From Diphasiastrum complanatum (taxonomy: Eukaryota > Streptophyta > Lycopodiopsida > Lycopodiales > Lycopodiaceae), in assembly GCA_029204225.1 (NCBI GenBank), contig CM055113.1:1715973-1779972 (forward strand): a DNA stretch of 64,000 nucleotides, given 5' to 3'. Position 1 is the first letter of the stretch. Each line of letters begins with the position of its first letter. Below, one piece after another: positions 10,337 to 22,370 of this stretch. Position numbers and translations under genes: made by a program. The notes under the pieces were generated by a model, which did no database searches, was not told where the DNA came from, and was given only the letters and a program-made list of their open reading frames with translations.

Positions 10337-10798
10337 GTTGTTGGTTTTAGGTTTTGTTTGCTGCTAATGTTGTTGTGCTAATTGTTGTTGGGTTCTTGAT
10401 TGAGCTGGTGATTGATTCTTATCTTTGGAGTTATTCCTTTTCTTCTTGGCGTATTGCTACTTGCTTGAAAACAAGACCGTAGACTTATTGTTGGAAGAGA
10501 AAAAGACATTTCTTCTTATTTCTTCATGTAATATACCAAATAATTCCTTTTGTAAGGTCATATCAAGTGTGTTGCTAAGCAAAAATACAAATTAGAAGAT
10601 CAAAAAATAGAAAGCAATGTCATTACAACATCTTTATCTTAAATTGGTGCTCCTAAGGTCCCTAGCTGGTTCAAGGGTTGCTTGAAATCATTTAGGTGAT
10701 CAAACATAGATGTGTTATCACCTATCTTCATGGCAAGGAACTTCTTTTTAAAAAAGAGATGTGTAGTAACATCTACTATCTCATATAGGCCAAAGAGA
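10337..10798 (-). pseudogene. Ty1/copia gag, middle part (family C)
   Basis: The minus frame reads GLYEIVDVTTHLFFKKKFLAM, MFDHLNDFKQPLNQLG and then DKDVVMTLLS after a stop. This is the UBN2 core of copia gag (usual pattern LW..L...Y, L..L..L KM.EG.S....H...F..L...L...G). The frame continues without change onto 16389 and above once element D is removed. Downstream it passes into the Gln-rich linker interrupted by the solo LTR. Confidence 0.75.
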
Positions 10799-11952
10799 TG
10801 TCGGAAAGTGGTGTGCAGAAGATAGGTCTAGCTCAAAAAAAAAACAAACTTGAAAAAGAAACGAATGAAGATAATTCTAGCTAGAAAGAAAACTTTTTGT
10901 GCATGGCGGAATAAACTATCTTCTCTTTCACAATGCATGACTATGCCTATCAATCTCAAACAAAACAATAGTGATAGAAATCACGTTTGAACTTATAGTA
11001 ACTAACTTTGAAATTGCCAATACTACAGTGATTACGTAACCAAACAATTAAGCATGAAAAATTATCAGACAAATAATTAGTCGCGAATTGTTCGCAAACT
11101 AGTTGCAAAGAAATACAAAAACGCATACATTCTAAGACGAAAACTAAACGCAATGAAGGATAGTATTGAACAATATGAAAACATAACAGAAGTAAATGAG
11201 TACAATAAGTTGCAGATCAAAGCCACGTACTCTATGCTATCTCTGAACGGCTAAAATGAAAAGTCTGAATTAAGCGCAATGCCGATAAGCAGTAGCAAAT
11301 AGCAAACTCTAAAACAACTCTAAGAAGTGAGCTAGAATGCTCATGAGTGTTCAAGCCCGCAAGCTTGAGAGAGAGACAACTAACTATTCAAATACTTCTG
11401 ATAATCTTAATCTGATTGTCAAACTGTGTGAATATGAACAACTATTTATACTAAGAAATTAGGTAGTGGATTTCGATTGCCAGTTGGCTGGTGATCAGCT
11501 GGCATCCATCCGGTCCTTGTCATTGATTGCTGATAAGCGGTGAAATTGGTCGTAAACGTTCCGTCTACATAAATGAACCAAAACTATAGCTCTGCAAAAA
11601 TGAACTAAAACAGCCATAGGCGACCTTGTCGGGTCTTTCGCGAAAGAGGAGAAAAGAGAGAAGGTGCTCTTAAATCTCATTTAGGGTTGCCTCACACTTT
11701 GCCAGAGTCATTTCCTTAATATTTGAGGCTCTTCTGAAAAAGCGAAAAATGCAACACTGTGATTTTACACAAGATTTCTGTCAGGCGAACAATGCGAAAA
11801 AGAGACACTGTCGTGTAATTCTACAGACTGTAAAAAAACACTTGTAATTCTACAAACTGTGTAAACACATGGGAAAATCCGCATAACTGGATAAACAATG
11901 GATGAAGATTAAAATCGATTAGTCGATTGGTATGAAGGAGAATAATCCAACA
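10799..11952 (-). mobile_element. 3' LTR of copia element D
   Basis: In minus orientation it begins TGTTGGATTATTCTCC and ends ACTTTCCGACA, 1154 bp. It matches 15085-16382 and the plus-strand LTR at 39621-40682. A TATAAATAG box lies on the minus strand at about 11442-11450. At about 11366, where the sister LTR holds a 170-bp microsatellite, this copy has only a short GAGAGAGA tract. The left flank carries AAAGAG (10792-10797), repeated at the other end of the element. Confidence 0.9.
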
Positions 11953-11964
11953 CTCTCCTTTAAT
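11953..11964 (-). promoter_or_regulatory. Polypurine tract of copia element D
   Basis: The minus strand reads TTAAAGGAGAG directly before the LTR start TGTTGG, the normal place for the plus-strand DNA primer. Confidence 0.75.
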
Positions 11965-12700
11965 CTGAATCCTTGAATTCCTTGACCTTCAAACTTAGTT
12001 CTACACAGAATCTTCTGTGTACTTCAAACTTAATGCTTTAGTAAAAACATCTGCTGTCATATCTCGCATTCTACAGTACTGCAATCTGACCTCTTTGTTG
12101 AGAACTTTGCTTCTCACAAAATTATACTTCAGTTCAATGTGCTTATTCTTGGAATGAAATCTAGGGTTGGCTGATAAAACGATGGCACTTTGATTATCAC
12201 AAAATAATGTCGTCGGAGCATATTAATTTGGACCGATATCTGAGAGTTAGTTCCTCAACCAAATTTCTTCCTTTGTAGCTTGAGAGGCTGCGATATACTC
12301 TGATTCAGTGGAAGATAGAGCTATCAAAGATTGCTTGCGATTGTTCCAGAAAACTAGACCATTGTTGAGGAAAAATGTAAATTCGGAAGTAGATTTACGA
12401 GTGTCTACATCTCCTGCCCAACTTGCATCTGTGTAACCATTGAGTAAGTTGAGTTTGTCATTGCCGACTGCTCTATAACAAATGAAAAAATCCATAGTAG
12501 CTCGAAGATATCTCATGACTCTGATAAGAGCCTTCCAATGTGTTATACCAGGGTGTCTTTCTTCTGTTGATGCTTCCATCTACGTTGTACATGACTTTGA
12601 AAATCCATTTGCAATCAACGACATTTCTATTGGCAGGTGATTTGACAATTGTCCACATCCGGTTCTTGATAAAAGATGAATACTCTTTATCCATAGCTTC
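11965..12700 (-). pseudogene. Copia D RT-start/RNase H fusion with RT domain deleted
   Basis: The minus strand shows the RT N-terminus (DKEYSSFIKNRMWTIVKSP, then DCKWIFKVMYNVDGS) ending near INRRK at about 12570. Within about 40 bases it shows HPGITHWKALIRVMRYL, which in the related element at 49082-55439 lies about 800 bp further on. The whole RT catalytic region, including the YVDD box, is therefore gone. RNase H then follows: SLIALSSTESEYIAASQATK, then FCDNQSAI near 12190 and a KHIEL-type tail to 11960. The element cannot make its own RT. Confidence 0.85.
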
Positions 12701-12907
12701 TTTCTAGAGATCTGAATTAGGTTGACTGGGTGCCTCTTGGACAGACATCGATTCCTGAACGAGATAAGCTACAGACTCATTGATATACAGGTTAGGTGGT
12801 TTGCTAGTCCTTGAAGATCTTCTGGGTAATAAAGGAAGTTGATTATTTCCATCATACTGTAGTTGCTGATCTGTAACATCATCATCTTCTAATTCGTCAT
12901 TGATTTA

Positions 12908-13873
12908 TTATTCGTCAAGGGTAGAGGAGCTTGGACCCTCAATAGGAATAGTCGACTGAGGAACTGGAAAGTTCAAAGCGTCAGGAGAATCTGATAAGTC
13001 AGCTACATGGGGACTGCCCTTTCCTTTGAGGTCTTGAAACTGATCTTCGATGAAGATGACATCCCGACTAGTGAATATCTTTGACTCGATGGGATCGAAC
13101 AACTTGTAGGCTTGATTTGAAGTAGTGTAGCTGATGAAAACATACTTGATACTCTGGAAGTCAAACTTCTTCCTGAGATCACAAGGAATCTGTGCAAAAG
13201 CAGTATATCCAAAAACTCGTAAGTTTGATAAAGAAGGTTTGGTACATGTCCAAACTTCGAATGGTGTTTTGTCTGAGAGGCCTTTAGTAGAACATCTGTA
13301 CTGAATATAGGTTCTTGTAGCCCAGAAGCACTTCGGAAGTGTCGCATGTGATAACATGCACTTTGCCGATTCAACTAAGGTTATGTTCTTTCTCTCAGCA
13401 AGACCATTTGACTGAGTCAAATAGGAAGTGATGTATTGTTGCTCAATGTCAGTGTTAAGGCAATAGTCCTTGAATTAGTTGGAGATGTATTCTCCCCCGT
13501 TATCTGACCTTAGTACTTTGATTCGTTTGTTAGTTTGATTCTCAGCATGCTCTTTGAATTGTCTGAATTTGATGAAACTCTCTGATTGCTGTTTAATGAA
13601 ATAAACAACTGTTCTTCTAGAAAATTCATCAATAAAGGTAATGAAGTACTTTGTATTTAGCAATGAGGGAGTTTGCATAGGTCCACATATATCTATATGA
13701 ACAACATCTAACAGATCTTTTGTTGCATGCATATGTTTTGATCTAAAAAGAATCCTAGCCTGTTTTCCAAAGATGCAGCTATGACAGACAAGGAGATCGA
13801 CCGTACCAGAAGGATAGTCGAGATAAAAAACCATGGATTGTTTGGACATGTTCATAACATATGCATGATTCAA
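12908..13873 (-). pseudogene. Copia D integrase
   Basis: Two minus-strand frames cover the integrase. The first has CHSCIFGKQAR (zinc-binding end), FITFIDEFSRRTVVYF and VLRSDNGGEYIS, the first catalytic Asp regions. The second has QSNGLAERKN, the segment carrying the catalytic Glu, and the C-terminal LRVFGYTAFAQIP and SRDVIFIEDQF parts. A frameshift with a stop near 13420-13475 separates them. Integrase inserts the cDNA; this copy is broken. It is clearly related to, but distinct from, the family E integrases. Confidence 0.85.
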
Positions 13874-13879
13874 GTGTCC

Positions 13880-14560
13880 TAAGTGATGATGTCATAGTAA
13901 TGCTTTATTGACCAGAATGGAGGTTTTCAAGGCTTGACTAGACTCAAAATAACAGTGTGCCAATCTATATAAGTAACCCTGTCTCTTTCCGAGTGCAAGA
14001 ATCTTATTACTCCTATCAATTATTTTGCATTTATCAGATTCAAATTCTACCTTATGACCTAAATCTGTAATTATACTCATTGATAACAGATGTGTAGCGT
14101 GTTTAAGAATATATAAGATTTTTGATAGTAATTTGAATTGATCATGCTGAAACCGCAATCTTACAGTACCTTCACTTTCAATAGTATGAGTACTATTTTC
14201 ACCAAGATGAATAAATTTCTTCATGTTGTAAGGCGAGTAGGAGTTGAATATGTCATGTTGATTGGTCATATGTTGAGTTGCTCCAGAATCCGAAAATCAT
14301 GAATCATCCAAAAATGTGCTTTGATCTTTGACCATGAATGCACCTTCGTCCACTTCGACCTGGGGATATGATGAAACTGCGTTTGCTTGTTGATCAGGTT
14401 GCTTGGCTGCATTCTTCGCTTGGAGAATTCGGCAATCCTTGATCTCATGATTATCATCTATGACTGATCCGACAGCTGCCATCTGTTGCAAGAGACTCTT
14501 AAACTAGTTAATGTGACGCTGAAGAGAATCACCAGTACACATTTTGAATGTGAAGAATTT
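13880..14560 (-). pseudogene. Copia D gag end, zinc knuckle remnant and protease
   Basis: The minus strand reads MAAVGSVIDD (gag) followed at once by NHEIKDCRILQ, the second half of the zinc knuckle. In the family E elements about 90-100 codons lie between these two points, so an internal deletion fused them and removed the first knuckle cysteines. Protease follows as FSDSGATQHMT near 14280, with stops just before it, and then VRLRFQHDQFKLLSKILY and HLLSMSIITDLGH to about 13890. The element therefore carries two separate internal deletions. Confidence 0.75.
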
Positions 14561-15072
14561 TCTTTGTAGATGTAACTTAGTAGTTACGTCCCTCACGTTA
14601 TATAGTAAGTTCAAAATGTCCCAAATGTCTTTTGACATTTTAGCTTTAGCTATGTGTCCAATCTATGTATTTGATATATTGAGGATAATAAGTGCAAAAG
14701 TTTATCATCCTTCGATTTCCACTTTGAGTCGTTGTCTTCAGGTTTTACTTCTGTACTTGTAACAACATCCCATAAGTCGCCGGCGATTAGCAAGGTCTTC
14801 ATCTTAAATTTTCACAAATGATAATTGGATCCATTCAGCTTGTCTGCGATAAGACCGACTTTACTTTGAGAATCCATCTGGAACTTAGTCTGTCGTTTGT
14901 ATCGATGACGCTAAGATGTGGTAATGCCAACAATAGGAAATTAATTCTCTGATACTGAAAGGTTGAAAAGAACTAAAGAGTATGATATCAATTTGATATC
15001 GCAAAAAATATCAAGTAGTAGAGCTTTCGCTTTGATATCATGTTGGAATCAGATAAAGAAGTAGTGAAATTT
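14561..15072 (-). pseudogene. Copia D gag N-terminal region and leader
   Basis: The minus strand from 15072 down holds the leader after the primer site. It then has a decayed gag N-terminus: codons similar to those of the family E gag around the KLHLKKKFYSLKM and MAKELYDV segments appear at about 14590-14830, in frames broken by stops. No intact start can be chosen. Confidence 0.5.
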
Positions 15073-15084
15073 GCTCTGATACCA
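15073..15084 (-). promoter_or_regulatory. Primer binding site, initiator tRNA-Met type (element D)
   Basis: The minus strand reads TGGTATCAGAGC immediately after the LTR end CCGACA. This is the standard Ty1/copia site complementary to the 3' end of initiator tRNA-Met. It fixes 15085-16382 as the 5' LTR and the element as minus-oriented. Confidence 0.92.
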
Positions 15085-16382
<1,298 letters not shown>

Positions 16383-16730
16383 AAAGAGTATCTCAATCTT
16401 CCTAGGAAGTTGAACAAGTCGCTACATGGGCTATCAACGTGTCTCTCAAGATAATAGAATTGTCGTCTTTGGCTTCCCATTGAGCAATCAATTCTGGAGG
16501 TTCATTAGGCTTGGGCATGGTGCCACTAACATAACTCCATAATCTTTTTTCTGTTGGTATCATCCTCATTTTAAACTTCTACATATAAAAGTCATCTCTA
16601 CTTAACTTCTCCAAAGATATCTCCTTTGATTGCAACTTCTCAATCACAAAATGATCAGAGATCTCAATATGTTTTGACCTTGCATGGAAGATTGGATTGG
16701 TTGCAAGGTGTTGGGTGTAGTGAGTTTCTT
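16383..16730 (-). pseudogene. Family C copia: RNase H tail joined to gag N-terminus
   Basis: Reading the minus strand from 16730, the first part is HLATNPIFHARSKHIEISD and VIEKLQSKEIS, the end of copia RNase H. It continues with SRDDFY, KFKMRMIPTEKRLWSYV, GTMPKPNEPPELIAQWEAK and ILRDTLIAHVAT, the gag N-terminus. The domain order is inverted relative to a normal element (gag first, RNase H last), so this is a recombinant or tandem-junction relic. Gag continues into 10798 once element D is removed. One stop lies at the FYM/KFK position. Confidence 0.7.
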
Positions 16731-16749
16731 CCTTGCCTAACCTGAATCC

Positions 16750-17474
16750 AAGATCTAGTCAATCTAGCATCAAAGAGACGGAGTTAGTTGTCACGCGAGG
16801 TTCGTTCCCATGAGAGCGATAGTATAGTTCAGATTTCAACATGAATGGAGGATCTAACACTAACATCCATTGACACTAAGCATTAACACTACATCCATTA
16901 ACCCTACCTCCATTAACCCTAGATCCACAACAATGATAGAAACTTACTCTTCTCTCTCTCCCTTTCTCTCTCACAAAAAGCATAAGAATTAGCAATCCCA
17001 ATAATGATCAAATCCAACAACTAGCAAAATCCAAAGAAAGCATGATAAATGGAGGAAAAGAGAGGAAGATCAAGGACATTCATCAATTTAATTCTAAAGA
17101 GAACCAATCTGCTTTATTGAGATGAGGAAATGAATATTAGGAGCAACTCGAGTTGGTCCCTTTTTATAGTAGAGAGGAGGACCCTGGCCTCTAAATCCTA
17201 TTGGTCTAGTCTTGCCTCTCTTTTTATTCAAAATTAAAAAAGTGTGGGAACCATCAAAATTGGAGGGTAACCCAACTTTATTCACTAACTTGACATTTAG
17301 GCCCTGCGACATTAAAAGTCCCGCAAAAAGGCCTAAAGTCCTTTTATTAACTTTTAACTAATCAATCAAATAACTATGTGATCATTGGGTTGGACTTACA
17401 CACGCAGGGTGCTAAATCCCTCTCACTTATTAACTAGGGTTAGGGTCGTCTTGGGATCCGCAAACCCTCCAACA
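16750..17474 (-). mobile_element. 3' LTR of the Ty3/gypsy element (outer end uncertain)
   Basis: In minus orientation it starts TGTTGGAGGGTTTGCGG at 17474, just after a polypurine tract (GGTGGGGGATAT, 17475-17486). A TATA box (CTATAAAAAGGG on the minus strand, about 17158-17169) sits about 0.3 kb in. No matching 5' LTR is visible above the gag at 26 kb, so the outer end (near 16750) is a guess set by the neighbouring copia C relic. Confidence 0.6.
17158..17169 (-). promoter_or_regulatory. TATA box in the gypsy LTR
   Basis: CTATAAAAAGGG on the minus strand, a strong plant TATA match inside an LTR. Promoter function is inferred. Confidence 0.5.
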
Positions 17475-17526
17475 ATATCCCCCACCAAAACTGGTGGCGG
17501 TCCCACGACACCTGCAATATGCAGTT

Positions 17527-20443
17527 ATTGGGGACTTTTATTGGCTTCGCGCCGAATCTTAATTAAATGATACTGCACCTTCTCCATAAAGTCAAGGCGC
17601 GCAATATTGAAATCCAAATTATGTGGCAGGAAACAACGGTGGGCTCCGACAGTCCACTTGGAAGTTGTCCATGAGGTGAAGTGGGATTCCCAAGAGCCTC
17701 CCATCATAGCCGCACGGAAATACAGTCGAGTAATCGACAACTGATCTTTGATTTGCTTTGAGGCCATCGGCTTATTTGGATCGAATGCCAGGGTAGGAAG
17801 GCAATCGTCTCATTTGGTTGCCACTGATGCCAACAGAGTTAGATCTTTTGCAAACATTGTCGATTGTCACACCATTGGATCCGGAAAGTGGACATACTCT
17901 CTCTGATATGCTTGTAAGGCCCGGTGGAAGTCCACTGAAATGTTCCAGCTGTAAGGCTGATGGATGATTGGCCAATTGGGCGTATGGATGGTGATTTTAT
18001 CCATAGGCAATCCCAAATCTTTCCATTTTTGTCTTCATGGCATTGGCACGTAATAAGGATCTACCCGCAACTGGCGAGGGCTGGCAACGTAACTCCTAAT
18101 TGATTCCGGAGTTTTCTCAAAAATCGTGATTCTCCATGCCGGCTGCTCTCCCAGTGTAGGTATATTTTGTCCCATTCTTTGCTAGCCTCAATCTCGGAGG
18201 TCTTAAATTTGAGAACCCATCCACCACGCGAGGACTCGTGTGGATGCTGCTTTAAGAAGGTCTGGATCTGGTCCTCGACGCTGATGGGCCTTCTGAATAA
18301 ATGGCTTGTCCTTGATGAGGATGGACCCGCTTGTACTGCCGGTATGGTTGGCAGTTGATCTGCTAGATCTGGAGCTCCCCCCTGGTCCATGCTCAGATCA
18401 ACCCTTGTATCCATTTGTACAACTTCTTGGCGCGAAGGGAAGAATTGCCGCATGACCGGGACGTGGATTTGCTTCCAACACTTGAGCGGCAGCTTTTTCA
18501 TAGGTGTTGATGGTCTCTTTTGTCTTTGCCAACTCGGTTGAAGCTGCTCCTTTGAACCTATCAAAGCGGCCTTGGAATCTCTGAAGGGCCACTTTGTATG
18601 TTTCCACTTTCTTGAACAAATATGCAATCTCCATCGGTGTGACCGGATGATCGAGTATTTGTGTTTGCAGATAGGCATCACGCTCAAGGGTGGTCGCATC
18701 CAATTCACCTTGAAGCCATGTGCGATCTTGTTCGGCCATCTGTAATTGCCCCTTCAGCAGCTGCACCTGTTGTTTGGCCTCTTGCACTGCCTTATCTACC
18801 TGATCATGTGCGGTTGTCAGGGCGTTTTGCAAGGAGCTGATGTAGGTTTCCAAGTGATTAGCTTGTTGCTGGGCCAATGTCTTTTCGCTTTCAGCCTTTT
18901 CTTCATGCTGCTTGGCTATCTTCACCTCTCGATCCAGCTGGACAATTTTCTGGCTGATCAGAGTGTTTTCGGATCCTAGATCAGAGATCCTCTGTTCCAT
19001 TTCTTTCTTCTTATCCAGCATAGACTGGATCACTTGCCCAAGGCTTGAAACTAACCCGAGAGCATCACCAGAATCGACAGTCGTGGAGGTGGCAGTAGCA
19101 AGAGACCCTGATGGTACTGTCCTTGGTAGGCTTGGAATACGTGCCAAGGTCTCTTCTTCTTAAAAAATATCCTCTTCTTCAAACCCTTCAAGCACCGTGG
19201 CGTCGAACTGCTTTGGTGACTTTACAGCTGTGTCGACCCAAAGTGTGGCTGGGCTACCCTGTGTGGGTGGTTGCTGACTGGCATCTTCGACACCAACAGT
19301 AGCTTCATGGATATGCCCGAATCCTCTTCCAGGGGATTGGGGTTAAAAGGGCGCTGGGCTCTGGGACATTTCAAAGACTTTGGTGGCCCCAAGGGGGTCG
19401 GAATCATCGAACATATCCATGAAGAGCTGTGTGCTGGGTGAGGTTGCTTCGGTGTGCAAGGGTGAGGCGGCTTGGGGAGCTGTGATGGGAATGGTAGGCC
19501 CAATTGTCACAGAATGTCAGAGCAGAGGCAAGGGAAGCATCAGAGGCGAGGGAAATGGGAAGTTCAGTGCGAAAACAGCAGGGGGTGGAAGCGCAGCTAA
19601 CGAGGTATGCCTAGTGCGATGTCGTGACATAGAAGACGAGTCAAGAATTATGATCTCGCTACGTGGACGACGATGACTATGAGAACTTGAGGCCTGATGA
19701 GATGACTCGGCCGGTGCTTCTTCGTAAACCGAAAGCACAGAATCCAGGTGGAAGCCATGGATTCTGTTTTCTAAGTGAGAAGCGGCTAAGATGGACAATA
19801 GAGAGCCAACGGTGAACTGCTACTTTGTATTGGCCTTAATAGCTCGTTTGAACTCACCAGAAACAGTCTTGAACCAGTTATATGGTTTAAGAGGGGCTTT
19901 GGCCAACTTTGTGTGGGACTCCACTATCCTATGAAGGATTTGAGATGTGATGCGGTCTTTCCTGAGGTTGCCAACCATCAAGAAATGATTCAACAACTGG
20001 GCAACAGCGTGGATGGAAGGCTCAATGATGGCTTCCAGAAGGTAGCCATCATTAGTTCAGTGCAGATCATTGGTGAGGTCAATGTATGGCCTGATGGCAT
20101 GTTTGGTGTGCTTGTGATTGGGTGAGGCTTGCATACCGGATGAGATTCCTATAGCTGCAAGTGCGGCCTCAGTGATGCGCACCTTGTGTGTGGCTCCTTG
20201 GAAGGTGATATAAAACTTGGATTTCTCTTCCTTCCACGTACTGAAGGCAAGAGTGATGAAATCCATATTGATGCGTCCCAAAAAGGCTCTCTCATGAATA
20301 CCCATTGCAGTAACTAGAGGCTCCGCAAGGGTCATCCACTGAGTGACCATGCTTGTGCTAGCAAGATTCATGATGTCCATTGTAGATGGGACATCACGAT
20401 GGATAGTATAGCGCGGAGACTGGGAAGTATCGGTAGAAGACAT
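17527..20443 (-). pseudogene. Gypsy ORF3: large coiled-coil protein between IN and 3' LTR
   Basis: A coding relic of about 970 codons lies after integrase and before the polypurine tract, in the same orientation as pol. It starts at ATG 20443 (MSSTDTSQSPRYTIHRDVPS) and runs open to about 20057. In shifting frames there follow a helical segment (about 19850-20050), a Ser/His/Pro-rich linker (about 19520-19800), and an acidic segment with MFDMFDDSDP-like sequence. The coiled coil is at 18500-19147 (heptad-like, rich in E, Q, K, L; for example LITQ/LISQKIVQLDREVKIAK). A C-terminal domain covers 18460-17527, with VEDQIQTFLKQHPHESSRG and MGGSWESHFTSWTTSKW. Frameshifts lie near 20057, 19517, 19380 and 18470, with further stops at about 17900-18060. 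I do not recognise the family: it has no RNase H, chromodomain or obvious env membrane segments. A gag-like or nucleic-acid-binding accessory role is possible. Confidence 0.7.
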
Positions 20444-20711
20444 GATGATCAGAAAGAAATTATAAATGCGTGAAAGTGTATCAGAAGGTAATGCCGAAAA
20501 TTTGGAAGGCTTTGGTCGCAAGAAAAATTCGCAAGAGCTTCGCTAGCACAAGTGAGGAATGAATCGAATTCATCCAACTTATAGGTGAATTTGGTGGGTC
20601 CATTACACTGAATAGTAGTTGGGCTGATCAATTTTTTTTCAAAAAAAGTCAACAAATTAATTACTGAAAACAAAAAATTGAAAACAAATAAAATGAAAAA
20701 ATTTATTGAGA

Positions 20712-21664
20712 TCAGGCTTGCTGAACTAGCGGAGCAGGCTGCCAAAACTTGCGCAATCGACTGCCATTTACCGGAGTATCAAATCGTTTTCCATCCAAGT
20801 GCTCAAGAATTACTGTGCCATAGTTTAGGATTTCCTTTACTTTATACGGGCCTTCACCAGTAAACTTCAACTTACCCTTGATCAGCTTGGTTTTGTACAT
20901 TAATGCAAGATCTCCTGCTTCCAGATCTTTCTTGTGCAATCAACGTCGTGCCATGCCTTGCGGCGGGTTTTCTCTGCTGCTGAGGCATGAACTGCCATCA
21001 ATCGGGTTTCACATAATTTGTGCAACGCTTCATGACGAAGTTGTAAAGACTGATCATCATTTAATCGTTCCGTTGCTGCTATGCATAAAGATGGGATTAA
21101 AAATTCAATTGGCATAACAGCATCTTGACCATAAACCAGTTGAAAAGGTGTTTGATTTGTACTATTTTTGTAAGCGGTTCTGAATGCCCATAATGTTGCA
21201 TACAGTTTATGTTCCCAATCAGACCGACTCGCTTCAACTGTCTTTAGCATAATGGTGCAGAGAATCTTATTGGAAGATTTAGCTTGGCCATTCCCTCTGG
21301 GATAATAGGGAGTACTAAATCTGTGTATAACAAAAAAATCTTCCAGTAAATACTTTATTGTTTGATTAACAAAGTGTGTACCCCGATCACTGACAATTTC
21401 GATCGGACATCCAAATTTGATTATAATGTTTTCATATAGAAACTTGGCCGTAGATTTCGCATCAGCCACTTTGATAGCTTTGGCTTCAACCCACTTGGTC
21501 ATATAATCAGTTGCGACGATAATGTATCGGGCCTGAGATCCTTGTGCAGCGGGATGAATAGGACCAACATAATCCAATCCCCATTTTTCAAATGGTGCTT
21601 GCGAACTGGATGTAAGGTTCATAATTATGTCGAGTAGGTTGTCATGCTCGCTGGCAGACATCAC
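20712..21664 (-). pseudogene. Gypsy integrase
   Basis: The minus strand reads FEKWGLDYVGPIHPA, YIIVATDYMTKWVEAKA, FGCPIEIVSDRGTHFVNQ and FSTPYYPRGNGQAKSSNK, a retroviral-type integrase core with the D, D, E regions. LWAFRTAYKNSTNQTPFQLVYG follows, and the C-terminal part has GEGPYKVKEI (a GPY/F-type motif). The reading frame changes near 20920-20939. The last residues (RKFWQPAPLVQQA) stop at 20712. No chromodomain follows, which with the RT features suggests a non-chromovirus lineage near Tat/Athila. The lineage call is tentative. Confidence 0.85.
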
Positions 21665-22370
21665 ATGTCTGAATGAAATTTATGTGTCCTTATGAAACGT
21701 AGGCCACCAACAACTAGATTGCAAAAGTTTGCGAACAGTAATATCTGTAGAGAAGTGTCCTCCACCCATGCCATCATGTGAAAACATGATTAAATCTGGT
21801 AATTCATGCGGTAAAACACATCTTCGTAAAATATTATCTGATCCACGACGATACAATTGTCCTGCAATCAATTGATAAGGTTGAGTCTTATGAATCAATT
21901 GCCTTTTCTGTACTTTTGTCAAAGAGTCATTCGGTTGTCCTAGCATCGGGTACTCAACAATATCGGTCGCCCACTCAGGTATTGCTTCAACATAGAACAA
22001 TGCAGCATCTGGCAATTCATCATCCACTTCAGTATTAACTGGTGCAGATTCAATTCGCGAAACAAGATCGGCTAGATAATGTTGCTTCCCCATTTTGACC
22101 ACAATTCGAAAGTCAAATTCAGTCAATAATAATAACCATCTTGCAATACGTCCAGTATTACACGTCTTATTTACCAAGTAAAGTAACGGTTGATGATCCG
22201 TATAAAATGCAAAATGCGTTTCCATGAGCTAGTGACGAAATTTCCAACAGAAAAAATCATGGCTAGCGCTTCACATTCTGTTGTTGAATAATTCTTCTCT
22301 AGATCTGTAAGTTGTCTGCTTGCAAATCGTATAGGATAATCCTTCTTATGGTCACCTGGCTGCGTCAAAA
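21665..22370 (-). pseudogene. Gypsy RNase H, tether and IN zinc finger
   Basis: Frames show DYPIRFASRQLTDLEKNYSTTECEALAMIF, the RNase H core with Glu in TECEAL. THFAFYTDHQPLLYLVNK, RIARWLLLLTEFDF and GKQHYLADLVSRIE follow and complete the domain. The tether then leads to GMGGGHFSTDITVRKLLQSSCWWPTFHKD, the integrase HHCC region. Frameshifts near 22368 and 22225 and a stop at 21680 break the protein. RNase H degrades the RNA template during reverse transcription. Confidence 0.85.

Noticed and set aside
18398-19147. A host coiled-coil gene (golgin- or kinesin-like)
   Set aside because: It sits between gypsy integrase and the polypurine tract in the same orientation and continues as coding on both sides, so it is part of the element.
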